This document shows, piece by piece, positions 49,059 through 60,427 of a DNA stretch of 64,000 nt. The position numbers and the translations under genes were made by a program. The notes under the pieces are model-generated. The model had not been told where the DNA came from. It was given only the letters and a program-made list of their open reading frames with translations, and searched no databases. This DNA is from Axinella damicornis (lineage: Eukaryota > Porifera > Demospongiae > Axinellida > Axinellidae), in assembly GCA_963931865.1 (NCBI GenBank), contig OZ007509.1:16336627-16400626 (forward strand), written 5' to 3'. Positions within the stretch are counted from its first letter, which is position 1; every line of letters starts with the position of its first letter.

Positions 49059-52000
49059 TCAGTGACCTGATGGGTCAGTTGGCTTGCTCTCTGCATTTTG
49101 GGTCTGTTCCTCTTGCCTCCCCCTCCTTCCCCCTCGTGGACCTCGCTGAGGCTTTGGGGAATAGCTCTGGCCACCTGAGGGCTGTTGCTCCTGTCGTAAG
49201 TCCCCACCACCTCCATTCTGCCAATTTTCACGTCTTGGGGGTCGCTGATCTCTGTATCCCCGGACCCCCCAGCCTCCTCCTCTACCTCGGCCCCGGCCAC
49301 CACGGCCTCGTCCTCTGTAACCACCTCGTTGTCTACGACGGTCAGGACCACGATCATCCTCTGGAGGGCTGTCACGCTGGAGGAGGGGATAAACACCATC
49401 AGTAATATGTGTGTTAACTACTAGAGTCAGAGTGTAGCACGCACCTGTTCCTCCCCGCTCCTCTCCCCCCCTTCCTCCTCCTCCACGCTAGGGCTTGAGT
49501 CTGAGTCCTCTTGGGAGGAGTAGTAGATCTCCTCTGTATCCTCTTGTCTCCCCCGCTCCCACTCGCCCCCCCACTCTTGCGGCTGCTGCTCGTGTGGAGA
49601 GGCAGGAGCCTCAGGTGGCCTAGAGTCCTCCTCTGAACGACTCCTAAACAATGTTCAATAACAGGTGAACATCTGTCTTCACAAAGCTTCCAACAGTTGA
49701 CAACCACTACAGTGGATAGCCTCATTCCCGGGCCTTTGACACTCTTGCAGAGGGGGAAGGCATGGGAGGTCTGGACATGTTGTCAGGCAGAGTATAGACA
49801 AATGGTGGCCAGTGACTGAAGAGGGATCTCAAGGATAATGTCTGTCCAAGAGCAAGAGGCTGTGGCCTTTACAATACTGCAGTCATTGTCTAGGACACAT
49901 GAATTATTGCTAACCCGGAGTCCCTGGGTCTTGCACCTCGAAACCCCCCTCTCCCTCTCCCTCTCCTGCCTGACGGTACTGGCCCACCACTTAGGTCCTT
50001 CTCCCCTGGACGAGGGTAATAGGTAGGGGTGTCCCCAAAGCTGTTCTGCAACTGGCTGTCCATCTCCCTGCGGCTCTGCAGAATAGTCTCCACATCCTAC
50101 GAAGCAGGAGAGGGAGCAAGTACGTAAACCTCTGAACAGACAGGAAGAATACGGTCTAGTCAAGATGCAGTGACACAACAAGGGACTTCATTTAGTCAGC
50201 ATGCATGCTACATAATTCAGAAGCTACAAGCTCAGATTGGAGAGGTGTCATCTTTTGACCACTTAGTCGAGCAACGACACCCTGCGTCAATGGACCAGTT
50301 GCTGTTGACAACTGTAATCCCATTGGTCCATCCAGCATTCCAGAGTTGTGTCAATCAGACTCTTCCTCCCCGTTTGAAGGGAGTGGCTTGCAAGACAAAG
50401 TGTTCTCACCTTGAGGTGATCTAAGTGATACTCCAGCATCATCCGAGCATTGTCTATTGCCGACTTCCTGCCAACAAAATCAAACGGTACCTACGGAAGT
50501 GAAGATGAACAGCACAGAGGTCTCATCAAAACACAGCAAGGTCTAGCCTCGTTCCCACGCGGCCTGGGAACGAGGCTAAGCAAGGTCCACCCCACACTAA
50601 CACTTGGACTGCACCTGTAATGAGACATCCAAGTTCCTCTGTTTAGCCTCCTCATCCCCCACGACCCTCACGTTGTTAACCTTTGACTTCTCCAGGATCA
50701 CCTGGATGATGTCGCCACGCTTCCCTATCACCTTGCCTGGCAGATAGAGTTGGAAATGTGTGAGTGTACGGGAAACGCAGGAGCATATGGTGTGAAGGGG
50801 GTTAAAGGAAATGTGTGTGTATGGCAGACGCAGGAACACAGGGTGTGAAGGGGGTCGGATGAAACGTGTCAGTGTATGGGAGACACAGGAACACAGGGTG
50901 TGAAGGGGGTCGGATGAAACGTGTCAGTGTATGGGAGACGCAGGAACAAAGGGTGTGAAGGGGGTCGGATGAAACATGTCAGTGTATGGGAGACGCAGGA
51001 ACACAGGGTGTGAAGGGGGTCGGATGAAACATGTCAGTGTATGGGAGACGCAGGAACACAGGGTGTGAAGGGGGTCGGACGAAACGTGTCAGTGTATGGG
51101 AGACGCAGGAACACAGGGTGTGAAGGGGGTCGGATGAAACGTGTCAGTGTATGGGAGACGCAGGAACACAGGGTGTGAAGGGGGTCGGACGAAACGTGTC
51201 AGTGTATGGGAGACGCAGGAACACAGGGTGTGAAGGGGGTCGGATGAAACATGTCAGTGTATGGGAGACACAGGAACAAAGGGTGTGAAGGGGGTCGGAT
51301 GAAACGTGTCAGTGTATGGGAGACGCAGGAACACAGGGTGTGAAGGGGAAATGTGCAAGTGTACGGGAGATGTATGAGCACATGGTCAGAGGAAACGGAA
51401 GATGTTGGTGTGAAGGGGGTTATAGGAAATGTGTTAGTGTAGGGGAGACGTATGAGCACACAGTGTGAAGGCGAGATAAACAGCAGCACTCACAAACTAC
51501 CAATCAAACTGGGAGTAAGTGTAACAAACAGTTTGCACATGTAGTAGGACTAGGTCAGACCTGCGAGGTTCCTTGGAATGAGCACTGTATCTCTGGTATA
51601 CTCTAGCCGCTCCTTTGCTTTGGCAAGAGCTGCTTCAGTCTGAGAGGGAGTAGAGCAGACCTCATTTGGACGGCACAATGGTGCATCACCAATTGCTAGC
51701 TCACCTCAGCCCGCACTCGGAACATGGAGGAGTAATCCTCGAACTCGACAGAGACAATACCATCCATCCTTCGCACGTCATTGACGTTACTCCCTTCCTT
51801 CCCGATGGCCAGGCCCACCAGGTCCCCTGGCACATAGAACCGCTGCTCAAAGAGACCGGAGTCCAATTGCCGCTGCTGCTGCTGGGATACCTGCAATAAA
51901 CCACCACACTAACTAGTGCACACACTACAGCTGCTACACTAAGATCAGCTGCTAACCCTCTGTGCCACCATTTCGTTCCTGGTGAGAAGGCTCCTCTGAA

Positions 52001-54428
52001 TCCCAAGGTCTTTCAAGTGGATGTCGATGAGCAGAAAGGCCCTGTCCATGCACATCTCATTATCAGACTGTGTGTGTGTGTCAGCATGTACCACTCCTGA
52101 TTCTCAAGGTCAGGTGTCCAGCAATAACTCAAATGTATGTGTGTTTGTTTACATGTGCATGACAGGGTAGCAGCTGCACACTCAGCACACCTACTTCCTG
52201 TTTTGCTTACCAGGACAACCAGAACCTTCTTCACGTCATCATACTTGACACACACTGCCTGGATCTTTCTTCTGAAGTTCTGATGAATATCTCTCCTCTT
52301 GCAGCTGGGGGAAGGTGGAAAGAACATCACAAGAAATCTTCTCAATAAGCCGCCCCTCCCAGGAAGGTCAGGGTACACTATCTCAGGATAACGATATTCA
52401 CACACTCACAATTCCTGTATATCTTCAGGTACTGGGAACTCCTTTCGATAAAACTGCACCTTTGATAGAGGCAGACTGTGAAAGAGAAACATTTCAACCA
52501 TGTAACAGCATGTGTGTCATGTAGGCGTGAGTGTGCTGGAAAAACCTTACTTTCTACTGGGTAGCCTGAGTTTGTCATGCTCCACAATATCCTGGTACTT
52601 CTCTGAGCCAGATTGAAACTCCACAACGTGAAGCTGTAGAAGACAGTGAACACAAGAGGGACTCAGACAGTTGCCAGGAATGAACTGGTGAAGGTTCACA
52701 AGGCAGTCTAACTCTGTTTAGAGGGACAATTCAAACTGGAAAGAACCAGGGTGTCCATTGTCTTGATACATAGCCACCCTAGAACAGTTGCTCCAGTACT
52801 CCAGTATTTTCCCCCAGAGGAGGGGTACCAGGGTGCCCCCCACTTCTAATTTTATTTATTTCATGTGGTCATGCTTTTGGCTACACCAGCCTCTTTCCTG
52901 TCAACTTTGGGATGGGAGAGACACTATGACACTACACTCCCATACTTTGGACAGATGGTTATAAGATTTCACCTCTCCTTTCGACTTGATGAGTGTTCCT
53001 GTCCACCATCCCGCGGGTTCGTTGTCATGGTGAGGAAGGAGGGCCTACGGGAAGGAAGACAACCGAGAACACGCTATATTGAATGGCCTTTTCAGGCCTC
53101 TTTTCCTTATTGCTACACATTTGTGGAGCTTAACAGGGCCGGCGCCAGCTATTTTGGAGTGGTATGGCCATTGCCAAAGGCAGTGCATAGAGGCGCGTAG
53201 CACCGAGCAATCCGCGTGAAGCGCGGAAATTTTTTTTTTCACTTTCATTTTTCAGTTAGCAGGATGAGCTCTCCGTAGCACCTTCGTGCTTTGCAATGCA
53301 CTGCCACTACTTTCCGTGACTGTCTCACTCTCGATGTGGAAAGGAAAACGGTAAGTTGGCTGGAAGGGTACATACATCGAAGGTTGCCGTCACGGCGCGT
53401 TAGTCCTGTCTCCATTCCGTGTGTGTTGGTCTCATCCCTAGACCATGAAAATCGATGTGATTCGAAACCAAGACTCGTGATAACATGGAGCAGTCTGTCC
53501 TGGCCTTATGGTCGCGGCTTTGGCCTGCAAAAGCCTTAAGGAGGAACTTCGGATGTAGCTAGCTACGCGCTCGCAAGTCAGAATCCCAGCAACGCCATTT
53601 TTCCTCCTCAAAAACTGGTACGGCCATGGCCGTACCTGTGGCGCCGGCCCTGCTTAATGTCAATTCACAAAGTGACTTTACAGTGTACCTCCACATTTGT
53701 GCCTGGTAGGATGTTGCCAGCAGGTTGGGTTGGCGGTGGGTAGCGGACGTGAGCTAATTCCACCCACGTATTGGCTTTCCAACTGCAGAATCAAGTGACC
53801 ATCCCATGTGTGAACCATGGACAAGGTAAGGTAGGGCGGGGTAATTCAGGCCACGGGGTAATTCGGGCCACTTCAACTTCAGGTCAACGGTAACTAAAAA
53901 CGGACAGACTTTAGGCAAACTTCTGGCCATGTATATCCAGGGACTCAACCTGCCTACAACACACTAGAAGCAAGAATAAAAAGGATGCTTCTTTCCTGTT
54001 GCAACGTTGAAGTGGCCCGAATTACCCTGTACTATACCGTGGCCCGAATTACCCCGACCTACCTTACAGTCACTTCACATGCACAACTTACTTGTTCTCA
54101 AAGGCTAACTGTACTGTGCCATTCGAAAGGTCGATGTCAACCATGTACGCCTAGAGGAAGAGGGAGATCTCAACACATCGATTTATGTAGTTATTGTGTA
54201 CTTTAATTATACAAAGTATGTGGGGGTGTGAGCTTATCGGCTGGTTTTCAAACAGCAGATTCTAACACCTTTTCTTATAATTGCACCCCATCGGCCCGTG
54301 CCGGGGGCGGAACCCATGTTAGTGACAAAGCATTGACAGAGGAGAATCGTATTTTATGGCGGCACACTGGCCTTCCTCACCTTGTAGAAGGCTCCGCAGA
54401 CCTGGGGGAAGACCACCTCAACCTCCAT
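49059..54428 (-). CDS. FMR1: FMR1/FXR family RNA-binding protein
   Basis: Single FMR1/FXR1/FXR2-type translational regulator. Exons right to left begin with 54428-54377 (MEVEVVFPQVCGAFYK) and about 54149-54093, 53770-53685 (Tudor/Agenet: ELAHVRYPPPTQ), 53035-52971 (EPAGWWTGTLIKSKGE), 52634-52551 (HVVEFQSGSEKYQDIVEHDK), 52451-52411 (FPVPEDIQEL) and 52303-52212. KH1 spans 52070-51955 and 51890-51707 (RFYVPGDLVGLAIGKEGSNV). KH2 spans 51640-51560, 50741-50600 (GKVIGKRGDIIQVILEKSKV) and 50490-50411 (VPFDFVGRKSAIDNARMMLE). After 50093-49920 and 49645-49443 the RGG-box exon 49376-49059 has GGYRGRGRGGRGRGRGGG. Both KH GxxG loops are intact (GKEG, GKRG). The insert seen in vertebrate KH2 is absent. 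Head-to-head with WDFY2. Intron content: a 55-bp minisatellite, a hAT-like element and a minimal MITE. Confidence 0.93.
50535..50587. mobile_element. 35-bp minimal MITE with 9-bp target duplication AGCAAGGTC
   Basis: 50544-50578 consists only of TAGCCTCGTTCCCACGC and GGCCTGGGAACGAGGCTA. AGCAAGGTC stands directly on both sides (50535-50543, 50579-50587). Confidence 0.9.
50750..51345. repeat. 55-bp minisatellite, about 11 units
   Basis: Units of GGTGTGAAGGGGGTCGGATG, AAACGTGTCAGTGTATGGGA, GACGCAGGAACACA, with single-base variants (CGGAC/CGGAT, CGTG/CATG). Lies between the two KH2 exons of FMR1; degenerate units extend to about 51480. Confidence 0.95.
53129..53657. mobile_element. 519-bp DNA transposon with CAGGGCCGGCGCCAG ends, TSD CTTAA
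   Basis: Left end CAGGGCCGGCGCCAG (53134) and right end CTGTGGCGCCGGCCCTG (to 53652) are inverted. Next inside, GGTATGGCCATTGCC corresponds to GTACGGCCATGGCCGTACC. CTTAA flanks both sides. No transposase. A related left end (CAGGGCCGGCAGAGCCGG) occurs at 19331. Confidence 0.8.
53826..54067. mobile_element. 242-bp MITE-like inverted repeat
   Basis: Left GTAAGGTAGGGCGGGGTAAT and right complementary ATTACCCCGACCTACCTTAC; inside, GGTAATTCGGGCCACTTCAA is matched by TTGAAGTGGCCCGAATTACC. In an FMR1 intron. No clear target duplication. Confidence 0.75.
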
Positions 54429-54630
54429 GTGTATTTGTTTGGCCTCCTGGAGACGAGACACGGCTTAGCCTTTGGCGCCAAAGTCCCAGGGAACTTTCTA
54501 ACACGTGACACTCACATGACTAAAACAGCTTCGCAGCTTATGATTACGTCATTCAGTTCAGTTTTACAAAGACCGAGTCACGGGGCTGCAGCTCTGCCAT
54601 AGTGTTCCATGAGCTGTGTATCATCGCGGG
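54429..54630. promoter_or_regulatory. Bidirectional promoter region FMR1 / WDFY2
   Basis: 202 bases between divergent start codons, with CACGTGAC and TCACATGACT E-box-like sites and TGATTACGTCA (CRE-like) near 54505-54550. No TATA box. Role inferred from position. Confidence 0.5.
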
Positions 54631-57600
54631 ATGGCGGGGACAGTATCCAGGAGCAAGCGTCCTGTCCTGCTGAGTAAGCTGGAGGGCCACACCGATACCG
54701 TGAATGAGGCAATGCCTGTACCGGGAGAGGATGCCGTGATCAGCGTCAGTGATGACAAGTGAGAACATGGAGGACTGAGGCGGGGAATGTCTGTAGCTAA
54801 GTATGACCATAAGAGCTGAAGCCAATAGGGTCAGGATATGAATATATGCAGGCTTTGTGTTATCGATAGTATAGAGGTTCTGCACTTACATCACTCGCCA
54901 TCTAGCAACAGTCAAGTCGCTGGGGTGCCATTTTGAGTGTATTGCTGTGTATGCACGTGGTCGACGCTCACTCAATCATGCTGTAAGTTGTACAAATTCA
55001 CTAAACCTTTCCGGTCTAGCAACTACTGTACAGGGGCAGTCAACGTACTGAAATTATCTGGCAAATTATACATGGTCACGTGCAGAACCTCATAGACATC
55101 TGCGAATGAATGCTTATCTACTTATATTTCTGATTGGTAGGACATTGCGTGTGTGGATCAAACGAGACAGTGGGCAGTACTGGCCCTCCATCTGCCAGCT
55201 CTACCAATGTGAGTGATTGTGATCAGACCTGCTGTACTATGGGGGGCCAAATGAGTCAAAATTCCATTATCATTACTGCAGCTTTTCAGTGTATATATAG
55301 AACATCATACTTATAAATAGCACGTTCTATATAGTAAATGGGAGGTCCTATATCATATTGGAGGTCTCCTATATCATATAGGAGGTCTGATATCATATCA
55401 GACACCTCCTATATCATATCGGAGGTCCAATATCATATCGGACCCCTCCTATATCATATCGGAGGTCCTATATAGTAAATAGGAGCTCCTATATCATATC
55501 GGACCCCTCCTATATCATATAGGAGGTCCGATATAGTAAATAGAAGCTCCTATATCATATCAGACCCCTCCTATATCATGAGCTTCTGTTTACTATATTG
55601 GAACTCCGATATGATATAGGAGGGGTCCGATATGATATAGAAGCTCCTATTTACTATATCGGAACTCCTATATGATATAGGAGGGGTCCGATATGATATA
55701 GGAGCTCCTATTTACTATATAGGACCTCCTATATGATATAGGAGACCTCCAATATGATATAGGAACTCCTATATTATGATATAGGAGGCCTCCAATATGA
55801 TATAGGAGACCTCCAATATGACATAGGAACTCCTATATGATATAGGAGACCTCCAATATGATATAGGAACTCCTATATGATATAGGAGACCTCCAATATG
55901 ATATCAGACCTCCTATATGATATAGGAGACCTCCAATATGATATAGGACCTCCCATTTACTATATAGAACGTGCTATTTATAAGTATGATGTTCTATATA
56001 TACACTGAAAAGCTGCAGTAATGATAATGGATTTTGACTCATTTGGCCCCCCATACTGTACATGTATACTGCCCACTGTATACTGTGATCAGGCCCATGT
56101 GTACAGTGATCAGACCCACTGTGTACTATTATCAACTGTGTACTGTGATCAGACCCACTGTGTACTGTGATCAGGCCCATGTGTACTGTGATCAGACCCA
56201 CTGTGTACTGTGATCAGACCCGCTGTGTACTGTGATCAGACCCACTGTACTGTGATCAGACCTGCTGTGTACTGTGATCAGACCTGCTGTGTACTGTGAT
56301 CAGACCCACTGTATACTGTGATCAGACCCACGGTGTACTGTGATCAGACCCACTGTATACTGTGATCAGACCCACTGTACTGTGATCAGACCTGCTGTGT
56401 ACTGTGATCAGACTCACTGTGTACTGTGATCAGGCCCATGTGTACTGTGATCAGACCCACTGTGTACTGTGATCAGGCCCACTGTGTACTGTGATCAGGC
56501 CCATGTGTACTGTGATCAGACCCACTGTGTACTGTGATCAGACCCACTGTACTGTGATCAGACCTGCTGTGTACTGTGATCAGACCTGCTGTGTACTGTG
56601 ATCAGACCTGCTGTGTACTGTGATCAGACCCACTGTATACTGTGATCAGACCCACGGTGTACTGTGATCAGACCCACTGTATACTGTGATCAGACCCACT
56701 GTACTGTGATCAGACCTGCTGTGTACTGTGATCAGACCCGCTGTGTACTGTGATCAGACCCGCTGTGTACTGTGATCAGACCCGCTGTGTACTGTGATCA
56801 GACCCACTGTACTGTGATCAGACCTGCTGTGTACTGTGATCAGACCTGCTGTGTACTGTGATCAGACCCACTGTATACTGTGATCAGACCCACGGTGTAC
56901 TGTGATCAGACCCACTGTATACTGTGATCAGACCCACTGTACTGTGATCAGACCTGCTGTGTACTGTGATCAGACCCGCTGTGTACTGTGATCAGACCCG
57001 CTGTGTACTGTGATCAGACCCGCTGTGTACTGTGATCAGACCCACTGTACTGTGATCAGACCTGCTGTGTACTGTGATCAGACCTGCTGTGTACTGTGAT
57101 CAGACCCACTGTGTACTGTGATCAGACCCACTGTATACTGTGATCAGACCCACTGTGTACTGTGATCAGACCCACGGTGTACTGTGATCAGACCCACTGT
57201 ATACTGTGATCAGACCCACTGTGTACTGTGATCAGACCCACTGTGTACTGTGATCAGACCCACTGTGTACTGTGATCAGACCCACTGTATACTGTGATCA
57301 GACCCACTGTGTACTGTGATCAGACCCACTGTGTACTGTGATCAGACCTGCTGTGTACTGTGATCAGACCCACCGTGTACTGTGACCAGACCCACTGTGT
57401 ACTGTGATCAGACCCACTGTGTATTGTGATCAGACTCACTGTGTACTGTGACCAGACCCACTGTGTACTGTGATCAGACCCACTGTGTGCTGTGATCAGA
57501 CCCACTGTGTATTGTGATCAGACTCACCATGTGCTGTGACCAGACCCACTGTGTGATCAGACTCACCGTGTTCTGTGATGTGCATGTAGATCACTACGCC

Positions 57601-59948
57601 ATTACCTCTGTCTGCAGGCGGTTAGCCTCAGACCGTTGTAATGAGTGTTCTGATGGAGTTGTACTTTCGGTTGTAGGTAGTTCAAGTGAATGTATGAAGG
57701 AATTTCTAGACAGTAATGTTTCCTTCCCCTTCAGTATGAACTTTTGTAGGACCTTATGTAGTACTCTAATTGTGGAATTCGACTGAATGTTGCAGCGAGT
57801 GTAGCAAAAGAATGCGAATGGTAGAAAGCTGCAGGTACTTTCGGTTGTAGGTAGTTCAAGTGAATGTATGAAGGAATTTCTAGACAGTAATGTTTCCTTC
57901 CCCTTCAGTATGAACTTTTGTAGGATCCTATGTAGTACTCTAATTGTGGAATGGTAGAAAGCTGCAGGTCTGACTTACTTTCTGCAAAGAGGTGTGGCTG
58001 GAATCCTAGATAAGAATGTTGTAAATAGGGTGCTAGAAATGTCTTCACCCATCCACGGTGACCTTGAAACTGGACGTAAAAATGTGAGACTAATCAGATA
58101 CCCGGTTCATCCCAAGGGGGTGTGTCCTTGGCCAGGGGTGTGAGTGAGACCATCATGTACAAGTTGTCTTCTACTTTCTTCAGCATCTGCGTCTGCACTG
58201 TCCTACCACCACCACTCTCAGAGGTTGTTTGTTGGGCTGGGCAGTGGAGCCATCCATGTAAGTACAAACAGTGTTGGTATCCGAGTTTCAAAGACATCAC
58301 GATGTGTGTTGACCCCTTAACTTGTCTGTTTGGTCTGACCTCTGTGGGTCGGTCCTCTTGCAAGACCATGCAGCTGTAATTTCAGCTTCTGTATGCAATA
58401 GTTTGCAGTACCTTAATATCAGCTTACACTTCTGTAAGCAATAGCTTACAGTACCTTAATTTCCGCTTATAATTATCCTTAAGCCTTCTGTACACAATAG
58501 CTTACAGTACACTTCTGTACATGTACGCAATAGCTTACAGTACCTTAATTTCAGCTTACACTTCTGTAAGCACAATAGCTTACCTTAATTTCAGCTTACA
58601 CTTCTAGTTCTGTATGCAATAGCTTACAGTACCTTAATTTCAGCTTACACTTCTGTAAGCAGTAGTTTACAGTACCTTAATTTCAGCTTACACTTCTGTA
58701 AGCAAAAGCTTAGCTTACAGTACCTTAATTTCAGCTTACACTTCTGGAGGCAATAATTTGTGGTACCTTAATTTCAGCTTACACTTCTGTAAGCAGTAGT
58801 TTACAGTACCCTGTCATGTGTTTCTCTGTAGGAGTACAAACTCTCACGGGATTTGAATCGGTTGGATCCCAAAAGGACGTATCTTGGTAAGCTGTTGCAT
58901 GGCTTGTGTTGGGATCACTGGGTGTGAGGGTACAGTTACTGTAATGAATGCAGGTTGGGTAGGGTACCTTACAACAGTCAGTTTTTCATTTAGAATCTGT
59001 TCAAAGGGTGACGAAATCGTAGCATGGCACGAGTTGCCTTGCATACATGATACATGTGCGTATTTTTCAAGGGGGGCAGCAAAGATTGTCCTCCCTCAAA
59101 TGAAATCCTGTACCTGGAAAGGCAGATGAAGAGTCCACATGTACATGTACACCCCCTGCCCCTCATACACCCATACACCCACACACCAGCTCACTCCAAC
59201 CGGGTGACAGGCATGAAGTATGTCCATGAGGTGGAGTGGCTGCTCAGTGTTGGCCGAGACAAGTCCTTCCAGTGGTACTGTGCCAAGACTGGTCGCAAAC
59301 TGGGTAGCTTTGACGCCCATGCATGGTGTCTGGCAGTCGAGTATCCTCTCTCCCCTTCTCCCCCCCCCCCCCCCACCCACACACACACACACATGCACAA
59401 CCCAAATTCTATCACGTCTGAACCTGGGAATGAGGCTAGAGTGTTGTCCTTAGCGTGTGTGCAGGTATGATTCAGTCAGCAAGTATGGATTTGTTGCTGA
59501 CTACAGTGGCCAGGTAAATGTGCTCAAACTGGAGACGGGTGCATTCCAGCTTGTCACGACTCTCAAAGGACACCAGAGTGAGTGGGAGTGTGTGTGAGTG
59601 TGTTTGGTAAAATAATGTACTCAAATCCCCCCCCCCCCCCCCCCCCCCCTCCCCACTTCTCTCCCCCTTTCACTCCCCCTTTCTCCCCCGTTCTTCTCTC
59701 CCCGCCACACACACAGGCAGTGTCCGCACTCTCTGCTTCGACAGTGAAAGAAGAATCCTCTTTTCTGGTGGGTTTGACCAGATTGTAGTTGTGTGGGACA
59801 TCGGCTCACAGAAGGGGACCGCCTATGAACTCACTGGACACAAGTAAGAGACAATCACATCTGATCAGCTGATAGTACACGAATGTATTCCTTCATGGAT
59901 GTCGACCACACACACACACTGCACACATACACCACACACATACACACA

Positions 59949-59981
<33 letters not shown>

Positions 59982-60394
59982 TCTACACACATACACCACA
60001 CACACACATATACATGACACACCCTCACTCCACACACACACCACACACACTCACACACACACCACACATACTCACACTCCACACACACACAGGAGTAGGA
60101 TCCGAGCACTGGAGTACTCTGTTCACACACGTTTACTACTCTCCAGCTCCGATGATGGAAATATAGGGGTGTGGAACCTTGATATTGAGAGACAAGAGGT
60201 AATGATGGGATGATAGGGGTGATATTGAGAGACGGGGTAATACAAATTACCCCTGTCCATTCATCCCTCCTCCTTACTCCCTCCCCACTTCCTCACTCCG
60301 TCCCTATCTCCTCCCTCCCCACCTCCTCCCTCCCCACCTCCTCCTTCCCCACCTCACCTCACTTCCCACCTCCTCCTCCCCACCACCTCCTCCC

Positions 60395-60427
<33 letters not shown>

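Noticed and set aside
49052..49405. Both-strand open frames over the FMR1 last exon
   Set aside because: GC-rich RGG coding keeps other frames open; only the frame with repeated RGG and a stop at 49059 fits the family.
50750..51345. Regular 55-bp repeats resembling a CRISPR array
   Set aside because: Units are tandem with no unique spacers and lie in an intron of a eukaryotic gene.
56062..57580. 22-bp repeat array as CRISPR-like or as coding ([13 protein letters not shown])
   Set aside because: Pure tandem satellite; the open frames follow from the repeat period.
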